Origin: Sycobia sp. Sy_11
Lineage: Eukaryota; Arthropoda; Insecta; Hymenoptera; Epichrysomallidae
DNA length: 64,000 bases
Direction: 5' to 3'
Assembly (NCBI GenBank): GCA_018907035.1
Contig: JACCIC010000143.1
Location: forward strand, 1,113,501 to 1,177,500
The notes beneath the pieces are model-generated. The model was not told the origin of the DNA. It did not search any database and saw nothing but the letters and a program-made list of their open reading frames with translations. This document shows positions 22,890-64,000 of the stretch, in pieces. Within the stretch, counting starts at the first letter, position 1; each line of letters opens with the position of its first letter. Made by a program: the position numbers and the translations under genes.

Positions 22890-23330
22890 GGTGTAGCAAA
22901 TGGGATTCACTGGTGTGGACGAAGAAATTCTTTAAGTGCGTATACCCAGGTATACCTTTTCGTAGCCTCGATCATCGTCACGCAGCGAATTTAAAATTTT
23001 AAGAAAATACGTGTGTATATAAATACATACATACACACTTACGCACGCAGGCAAGAAAATCTATACGCACTTCAAGAATTTCGACACCAGTTAATCCCTT
23101 TATTGCATCTATTGTTTCGGCGTCCCCTCTACTGAACGCTGTCTCTCCCTCGATCGCACCAGCTCGAAAACCAACATCTGGAATATCGCACAAACGGAGT
23201 ATCGACGTTCACCGCCGTAGCGCTGAGTGTCAAAATTTTACTGCAATGTCTAACATGGTCATCGGCGATCTACCCTTATTATCTCTTGTCGGGAGCAGCT
23301 CTAACGCTTATTATATCTATACTTACAATT
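22890..23330 (-). repeat. dispersed repeat, copy D, with a foldback arm
   Basis: The minus strand from about 23330 to 22990 matches copy C: core gagataataagggtagatc, gacattgcagtaaaatttt, gtgcgatattccagatgttg, then an open 64-codon frame with GGDAE-like text. A plus-strand arm at about 22893-22943 (gggattcactggtgt ... aaattctttaagtgcgtata) is an inverted partial copy of minus-strand sequence at about 23058-23110. The element therefore includes an inverted duplication spaced about 115 bases. Confidence 0.55.
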
Positions 23331-23599
23331 TTGATGTGGTGCCATCAAGTGATTGGGTTATAGTACTAACGAGTGTAACCCAAAAGTTTTAGAAAAAATT
23401 TTACATGGGAAATACTCTTCTATACTAGTATATTTTCGTTGCTTATACCCTCACGTAGTCTAGTAGTTTTATGGTGCAATTGGTAATTGTAAAAAGTACA
23501 TACCATATAAATATTGAAAGTAAATAAAGTTAAGAAGCCTCGGTAACTTTCTTAATTAATAATATTCTTCTGTTCTTGCCTAAAAATTTTATTTTTAAA

Positions 23600-24097
23600 A
23601 TGACTACGACTGGTAACGTAACCACAAATCCTTCTACTTTACTACCTTTAGGTATATGTTATATTTAAATGGTTCTAATTCATTAATAAGTCTATTGAGT
23701 AATATACAGTTTTTAAAGTTTAATATCATGTTTCATTTTAGAATTAGTAGATAAATGTATTGGATCAAGATTACATATTATTATGAAAAATGATAAAGAA
23801 ATTATTGGAACTTTGAAAGGTTTTGATGATTTTGTGAATATGCTTTTAGACGATGTCACTGAAAGTGAAGCTACACCAGAAGGGAGAAGAGTTACAAAAT
23901 TAGATCAGATATTACTAAATGGAAATAATATAACTATGGTAATTTTTAACATATATTCACTCGTATTTTAATTATTTACCTGACATTCTTTATAAAAAAT
24001 ATTGTGTAATTTGTAATTACAATTCAAATATATATGTTAAATTAATAAATTAAATCTTTTTTAGCTTGTCCCTGGAGGAGACATGCCTGATACATAA
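23600..24097 (+). CDS. LSM5: U6 snRNA-associated Sm-like protein LSm5
   Basis: Three exons, 23600-23651, 23742-23938 and 24065-24097, join in phase (17 codons + 1 nt; 66 codons; 11 codons including TAA) into 93 aa. All introns are GT..AG (89 and 126 bp). The protein reads [18 protein letters not shown], then the Sm1 motif ([30 protein letters not shown]), a PEGRR linker and the Sm2 motif ([15 protein letters not shown]). Human LSm5 is 91 aa and very similar throughout. LSm5 is a subunit of the LSm2-8 ring, which binds the 3' oligo(U) of U6 snRNA in the nucleus, and of the LSm1-7 ring in cytoplasmic mRNA decapping. Candidate poly(A) signals AATAAA lie at 24149 and 24177. The short C-terminal tail is DMPDT. 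Intact. Confidence 0.96.
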
Positions 24098-24213
24098 TTA
24101 TTCTGTAAGATTAACTGAATATTTTTATACTTATTTTACTATTTAGATAATAAATTTGTAAAATATATTAACATGAAATAAAAAACTTAAGTCAAGGTAC
24201 ATATTATTTTTAA

Positions 24214-25577
24214 TTAATCGTGCAATTTTTTACACTCAAATTTTAATTTTCTTAACTGTGTAATAACTTTATCAAGACAAGGTCTTTCTTCGTATCTTTT
24301 ATTCCAACATTTTTTATATAAATTTTTATATTTTCCTCTAAGGCCATCATCCATATCAAAATCAGAAGGTGTTATACCTTTACCAGTGAGATAAAGAATT
24401 GTATGATTGTGTAAACCTGAAAATGGGGGTTTCCTTGAAATCATTTGCCAAGCTAAAATACCTAAAGAGAAAATATCTGATGCAGGAATAGGTAAATTAC
24501 CCAACACTACTTCTGGAGCAGCATATCCAGGTGTACCCTAAAAATTACTACTGTTATTTTTTCAAATTAATTTTTATACTCACAAATATATAGAAAAAGA
24601 TTTGTGAAAATAAAATTCAATTTCATATTAATTTTAATAAAAAATATTCTCAATTAATTTATCAATATAAAAAAACTTCTTATTAATTATTTCATAATAT
24701 TATTTTGACAATTCTATATTTAAATGAAACCTACATGAAAAGTTAAATGAGCGCAAGATTCATGAGTAAACAGAGCACTTCCAAAATCACCCAGTTTTGG
24801 CTGATTATTTTTTCCCATTAAAATATTTTTAGGTTTTACATCAGCATGAACAATACATAAGCTATGACAATATTTTAAAGCCTTGGCTATACATTTCCAA
24901 ATGTATACTCTTTGCTCTTTAGAAATCACATTTTCTTCGAGAACATCTTCTAATGATATACCACATAATTCCATTGTAATTAAAGTTAATGCAGGTCCTT
25001 CATCAACTTTAAGAATTCTTACGATATTTGAATGGTTTAAAAATGTTGCTTTTTTTTCCATACAAATCAAATTCTTTCTGTCTTGGTTACCTTTAATTAT
25101 TTTTACTGCCACTTGCTTACCTTAATGTAAAGGAAACAAAATCAAATATTAATTATTTCTAACTAAAGCATTTAATTTAATATTGTTTACCTTTATAACA
25201 TGCTTCATAAACTGTACCAAAAGCTCCTATTCCAATACGTTTATAAGACTTCTCCAGAATGCCTTCATTAATGATTTTATTTTTATTTGGAGTATCAATG
25301 TTAAAAGTTGGGAATTTTGTATTATTTTTATAAATACTTTCTATCGAAAGAGAACTTTGTATAGCAGTTTTGGATTTTATAGTTTGCCTACATTAATTAT
25401 ATTAATAAATTTTTATTGCGAATATATTTATTGACTAATGAAATAATATACCATTTTTAAGCACTAGTCTTATATAAGTACTTTTTATTCTTACTTAAAT
25501 GTGGATGTATTTTGTTTTGGAATTCTTTGTGGAGATAAACATTTAAAAATAGAAATTGCTGCTCTTGGAGAAGTCAT
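24214..25577 (-). CDS. mos: MOS-type serine/threonine protein kinase
   Basis: Four minus-strand exons: 25495-25577, 25191-25387, 24735-25120 and 24214-24537. All boundaries are GT..AG and the phases agree, giving 329 aa (human MOS is 346). The start MTSPRAAIS resembles the MOS N-terminus (M-P/S-SP). The kinase domain begins near residue 77: glycine loop GIGAFGTVYEA (80-90), VAVK lysine 100, likely alphaC glutamate 115, catalytic loop HADVKPKN (Asp187, Asn192), DFG 205-207, APE 229-231, then DIFSLGILAWQM and a C-lobe ending near 322. All catalytic residues are present. MOS is the germline MAPKKK that activates MEK/ERK in oocyte maturation and metaphase arrest, which is family knowledge. The gene faces LSM5 tail to tail. 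Confidence 0.9.
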
Positions 25578-26400
25578 ACTGAATTTCTAAACAAATTTTG
25601 CAAAACTATTGGTTCACTTTTTATGAAAAAAATTTGTATTAAAAAACATAGTTATTAGCTATCAATAAAATAATATTTCATAAGTAACTCTTCTGTATAT
25701 AATTTCTTTTCTGACAGTTATTAAAGAGTAAATAGTTTTATTTTCTTTTGCATCTTATAGGACAATAGAGGTCATACAAGAAAACATACATTTTAAGACC
25801 AAATCAAAGATAAATGATAAAGTATTTATACAAATACAAAAAATATATTTGTTATTAAAATTTTGTTTTGTTAATTAGTTATCTAAATAAAAGACATAAT
25901 TTCAATACTATATTTGCAACTATCATTAGTTCGAAAATAAACAAAATTGTTTAGGATACAGTCAGGACAGGTAAATACAATCTGGATAAGTATTTTAAAA
26001 ATTAAAATATTTAAAGGGCAATAAAATATTTATTTTTTATTTGTCTAATCTAAAGCAGAAACGAATTTACTGAGGTTCGTTTTCTAGTTTATTACTCGTA
26101 ATACTGTTATGTTAACTAGATTATTTACAATATTTTCTATTTCATTCAATAACAATAAAGTTTGTCATAATTTCTCAATACAAAGAATTAATATTACATT
26201 AATTATACGATTAATAATAAGAGTATAATATAATAGAATACTAATTAATAATCATAAAAGCATATTAATTATAAACTTAGTGAATAAATAATTTTATGTA
26301 TAGTTGTGTATTTTTTGCAGCGAACGCAACTGCTTTCAAATTTTTATATAGAAACATAATATATAAAAACTTACAAGCTTCACAATTTCATTAACAATAG
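25578..26400. other. upstream of mos: AT-rich, no gene seen
   Basis: Should contain the mos promoter (read leftwards) and 5'UTR. No TATA box or CpG island stands out. The rest is featureless AT-rich sequence. Confidence 0.4.
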
Positions 26401-26401
26401 A

Positions 26402-26680
26402 TTAAGCAGCTTCGAAAATTATGTTTTCACAGAACTCTTTTTTTGTATATGACCAAAATGGAACTAGAGCTTGAATATTGTTGTGTTATATTTACTCGAA
26501 GTACATAAAGAAGCAAGTAAATCACAAGAACAATGCGTCCATATAATTTTAAGTTCTGCTGGATCTCACACTGGACCGCTTTTAATTCTATCACAATTAA
26601 CTAGGAGGACTTTACCATCTTCATTAATAATTAACTTCATATAAGTGTTTTTTATAGTAATTTTACTTTTCAAATTTTAA
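26402..26680 (-). pseudogene. decayed coding fragment, unidentified
   Basis: Minus-strand sequence from about 26680 to 26402 translates as natural-looking protein in otherwise AT-rich DNA: MKLIINEDGKVLLVNCDRIK, a TGA (probably an old Trp codon), DPAELKIIWTHCSCDLLASL, then, after a frame change near 26480, PFWSYTKKEFCENIIFEAA ending at TAA (26402-26404). One stop, one further stop (TAG) and a shift make it non-coding as it stands. No domain recognised. It may be a pseudogene, a retrocopy, or the last exon of an unknown gene with assembly errors. Confidence 0.35.
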
Positions 26681-26793
26681 TAATCACAATTTTCTGCATT
26701 TGAATTTTTAATTTTTTTTAGATCTTTTTAATAATTTTATTTGTTTTAAAATACATTTTAACGTTACAATTTCCTTTTCTTTTTTAAGGAACA

Positions 26794-26905
<112 letters not shown>

Positions 26906-26909
26906 TTAT

Positions 26910-29900
26910 TAAAATACTCTAAAGAATCAAAATGGAATGATTCTATTTACCAATTATTTTCTCTTTCACCCTATAACTTGTCTTGTACGCATATATTATT
27001 CTTTTCTTTTTTAGCACATCACATTTTTTATTAGCTGTTGTATTGTAATACAATAAAACACAATAGAATTCATTATCACGTTTAGTTTCTATTCATGTAA
27101 CCCTCTCTACTTGTTGCTGAAATCGTTTGTAACTTCATACATCGTGATGATTTTATTGATAAGCAAACTTGAATTAGCCTGTTTTTACAAGTTCTTTCGC
27201 TATTTCACTTTTATAGTTTCAAGGATTTTAAAGAAAAATTTCAATATAATAAATAAAAAAATATAATTTTAAAACTGATAAGAAAAACATTTACGAACGC
27301 CAAAATGTTTTTATACTTAAGTCTTTCTACTTATATATTACGTAAGTTTCATATGTATTTCCCATTTGTAAATTATTCTTTATATTTAAAGCAATCATGT
27401 GTTTTTCAAAGCAAACTTAAAAAAATTTAATCTGTATATCTTTTTAAAAAAAAGATCTCATGAAAACTAATTTAGTTACAGTTCCAATGTAAAAGTATGT
27501 ATCTACTTTTTTGAAACAAAATAGATCTCTGTTTCTTGGTTTGTTTTACAAAAAATCATGATTTACATAGAACCTTTGTAACAATCAGGATCTGCATACT
27601 AAAATTTACAGATTTTCAACCGATACTCATACTTACAATAGTTTTTTATTATATTAATGTATATTTATTAAATTCGTTTACCTACATTTTAAGAGATATT
27701 CGAAAATTATATATTTTCTTTTTTATTTTCGCTGTCATATCCTATGAAATTTTTTATCGACTCCTAGCTTTTCATATAATTTGAGCGTTCCGCAATGGAC
27801 AGATCGTTTAAAATGCCTTCGAAGTATCGGTAATTGTCTTTATTCTTTATACAAGATTAATGATCTCGACTAAGAGATAATATTGTTTAAGTACACATGT
27901 AGGGTGTAATAAAATTATAAACTGAGAACAAAGCATTTTGAAACAAAACATGTATAATTTATACATTTAATTCAATTATACATATAGTAGTCATTTACGA
28001 ACAAAATTTTTAAAATTTTCAATATTGACTAAATTAATACATATTTTTATTGGTCGTACCACCTTTTTACAAATATAACCGATAAAAATATCTATTTCAC
28101 TAATGTACAAATCGACAAAAGTAGATTTTTTATTTTGAAAAATTAGCTAATTAAATTAATTGCGAGAGGTAATCGTTATCCATTTTTCATATTTCGATTT
28201 CTATACAAAGTTTAAAGAATGAACTTTTACATTAAAATAGGCAGTTTTATTATATCAATATAACCAAAACTGGCAGATAAATAACATCGTAATCAATATT
28301 TTTGCAAGTATAATAATTTTTTTTGTTTTGGTGTTTTTTTGTTGTTTTTTTAATTGAATCAACTAAATTTTCTGTTCAAGGTGAAAGTCGAAACTAAAAA
28401 AAAGTAAATATTGGATTAAAAAGTGAATAATTAAGATTAAAGTCGAGATGATTCATTAAATTAGAATCAACTTTGGCACTCTCTTATTATTTTTTCTTCA
28501 ACTTTATCTTAGGCACTCAAAACGCCCTTAACCATTTCTATAGACTGAATACAAAATAAGCACAAGGACACAACCGTAGCCAAAAAAATTAAGATTTAAA
28601 TTTATCTATATATTGTGGATTTAACGTGTATATGCGATAGTAACTGTATCCATAAAAAATGTGAAAATAAACTTCATCGTTATATGTTTATTTCGCATTA
28701 TATGCATAAAATAGAATGATACAATTAATTGTTTGTCTTTTTTTTCATTTCCAGTGTAACATTAAATTTGAGGTTGAACCTTTGACATCATAAACACGTA
28801 TGACAAAAGGCAGCATTACAGAGGAATTTTTCTGTAAGATTAACAAAAACTCGTGAAAAAATATAGTTAAACCATTTTTTTATTTACAAGATTTCCATAT
28901 GAATGAGCGTTCATTTTTATATTTCTTTGACTCTATTAAGTTTTCATCCAGGAACGAGCACATTCAATTTCGTTTAAGTAAAATAAAAATTTAATTTTTT
29001 ACATTGCCAGCAAGTAAACTATAACAAATTGAGCGCTCTATTAACAAAAAGTAAAAAATAATATATTTTATTATATTATTATTCACTTATTACAATATTA
29101 CACATTGTGCAATTTACAAAACAAGTTTTTCCAATTTCGAAAAATATTTCTAATTCTCTTTCACAATAAAAAACCAAAGTTTACAAAATATATTTCTACG
29201 TAAATGTTATTTATACTAGTTATTTTAAGAATTACATTTGTAAATTTTATTCACATATATATATATATGTATATCAAAGAATAAAAATTTTCATATTCAT
29301 TTAAAATATAGTGCATATGTTTTTAAAATTTATACAGACGATATAAAAAATATTACATAATTTATAGTAATATAATTTTAAGCATTTTATCAAAAAGTTC
29401 GCAAATATCGAAATTTATATAATAACTTTCAAGAAAAAATATAAAAAAGTTTTATAAATGATAGACATACATATTCTTTGAATAAAATGAATGTGCATGT
29501 GCTTGGTTTATTTATTATCGGTATGTTGAACAGCACATACCCACAGTTAAAGTTAAATAACAAGAGCACAATGACAGATTATGAAGAAATCTCTAGAATC
29601 TTTATCTTTTGCGTATTTTTACATTGATACGTTTTAGATCTTATGTAATAGAAGTTTCTACAAAGAGTACTTTTGATAATTACAAAATGTTGCTCTTTAG
29701 TATTTTTTACAAAGTTAATTTGTGTTATTTAATTAAAAATACACAATAAATCAAATTTATAACTGAGAATATTCATATTTTTTTATTTCTAAATTTTTTA
29801 TGTGCTAAATATATTTCTTTTAGCAGAAATATTATAAGTTAAAAAATATGCAGTAGCCTTTAGTAGGACACTATACAAGAGATAGGTTTATTACACTTAT

Positions 29901-31027
29901 AAAATGTATTATGATCATTTCAGAGAAATCCATAAATTTGAATGCAGTACCCATAGAATAAATTTTTAAATAAAGGTTTATTTAAATCTTTCCATAGACT
30001 CTTAAGGCATCTTACAGTCAAATATTTGTATAAAATAATTGTACTACATGAATTACTATATGAATATCTCAATTTTGGAAACATATTGCTGTTATTAAAG
30101 ACCGCATTAATGTGAATTAAAAATAATGCAAAAGCTAAAGTTTTGAGAGATGTTCTCATATATTTTATTTATATTTATATCAGTATTGGACAGATAAAAG
30201 ATGCAAGAAACAAAAAAAAAAAAAAATTGAGAGGAATTGTGTAAAAGGCAATGAAAATTTTCTAAATACTGTAAAGATTATATACTGTTGAGAAAAATTT
30301 CACATAACACACATAAGTTCATCTTTCATTCAGATCTTTTTAATACTTGTTTGTACAGGCGATGTATACTAATTTATTAAGATAAATGGATATTCTTTTC
30401 CATTTATACCCAATTCTTAAAGTTACCCTATTTTAAAATATTTAAGTGCTTACTTATTTCCCACTGTTACTATAATAAAACAAGCTTCAAATGTACAGGT
30501 TTAAAATTCTGTTGAAAAATAAAATTTTAGAAGAGCAATATTTTTTCCATAGAATAAAATTGATCAAATTTCAGTTATAGAATAAAAACAGAGGAGAGTA
30601 TTTTTAATTATCTCTTGTAAAGTCACTTGTTTGTACTAGTACAGATTTTAAGTTTTAAAAAAAATTTTTATAAAAATATTCTTACTTTTTCTTTTACAAT
30701 TTTTTTCATATTTAAAATATTTAGCATTTAAGTAAAAGAGCTTTAAGAAAAAATTTATAAATCATTTTTCAAAATATAGGCAAACAAGTTTTTGAAAAAC
30801 AATTTCTTTTACTATCATTGTCGCAAAGTAAATATCTATACGAACAAAATATTTAGCAAAAATGAAGTAACTTAATCTAATCACAGGTCTCGCAAAAAAG
30901 GACAATCGATAGGGGAAACATCCTAAAAAGCACAAAAGAAGAAAAAACAAAGGGAGAAATAAACATTAGAAAAGAGAGAAATACATAAAAAGAAAGGCGA
31001 CGTAGGGACCCGAATAAGGCACTGGTT
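26910..31027 (-). other. AT-rich flank / presumed 3'UTR of the SLC4 gene
   Basis: No ORF or repeat of note. The part next to 31027 must contain the transporter's 3'UTR and poly(A) site, but many AATAAA-like motifs occur on the minus strand and the end cannot be fixed. Confidence 0.4.
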
Positions 31028-63834
<32,807 letters not shown>

Positions 63835-63872
63835 CTGCAATCATTCCAATGACAAAAATATGCTCAGTAAAA

Positions 63873-63876
<4 letters not shown>

Positions 63877-63914
<38 letters not shown>

Positions 63915-63925
63915 TCTCTCTCTCT
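63877..63925. repeat. (CT)n microsatellite
   Basis: A CT repeat of about 49 bases with one C interruption, just upstream of the 63651-63834 exon acceptor. Confidence 0.95.
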
Positions 63926-64000
63926 GTTCTTCAACTCAACGTACTCAAATTGATATAAATCATTCGTCGATATCATCGATCGTCAGGTAGAACGGTGATT

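Noticed and set aside
23340..23395. gggttatagtactaacgag palindromic motif near LSM5
   Set aside because: Too short to distinguish from chance; no copy elsewhere noticed.

Overview
This window is nuclear DNA from an insect, most likely a hymenopteran and plausibly an ant. The evidence is a very AT-rich background, short GC-richer exons with canonical GT..AG introns, abundant (TA)n, (CA)n and (GA)n microsatellites, several decayed mariner copies, a broken BEL/Pao retrotransposon and an R1-like LINE tail. The order is inferred from these features only. No prokaryotic, CRISPR or plasmid features are present.

Left part (1 to about 23.3 kb): a CpG-richer promoter-like start with a 57-codon small ORF (196-369), a possible first coding exon at 2780-2837, then a repeat-dominated stretch. 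That stretch holds a degenerate BEL/Pao element (about 5.9-9.9 kb), mariner relics at about 11.0-11.6, 13.6-14.5 and 17.1-17.6 kb, an unrecognised decayed coding segment (16.3-17.0 kb, minus strand), an R1-like LINE 3' fragment (18.3-19.0 kb, minus), a tRNA-derived SINE-like element (19.55 kb) and copies of an unnamed dispersed repeat sharing one core motif.

Middle part (23.6-25.6 kb): two compact, intact genes tail to tail. LSM5 (plus strand, 3 exons, 93 aa) is a core component of the U6 snRNA/decapping LSm ring. A MOS-type serine/threonine kinase (minus strand, 4 exons, 329 aa) is its neighbour. The stop codons are 116 bp apart.

Right part (31.0 to beyond 63.8 kb): one large minus-strand gene for an SLC4-family bicarbonate transporter, orthologous in architecture to Drosophila Ndae1 (Na+-driven anion exchanger). 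I traced 12 coding exons with matching splice phases, 3843 nt in all, giving 1280 codons plus stop; the start exon lies outside the window. Introns hold microsatellites, a 954-bp mariner with intact termini but an internally deleted transposase, and a 5S-rRNA-like element. They also hold GC islands, one of which contains a phase-compatible candidate alternative first exon (50727-50791). A 51-nt phase 0/0 exon (40666-40716) is a candidate cassette.

I found no convincing new multi-gene system. The most testable new items are the candidate alternative promoters/first exons of the transporter, the micro-exon, the 5S-like element, the dispersed repeat family and two decayed coding segments I could not identify.
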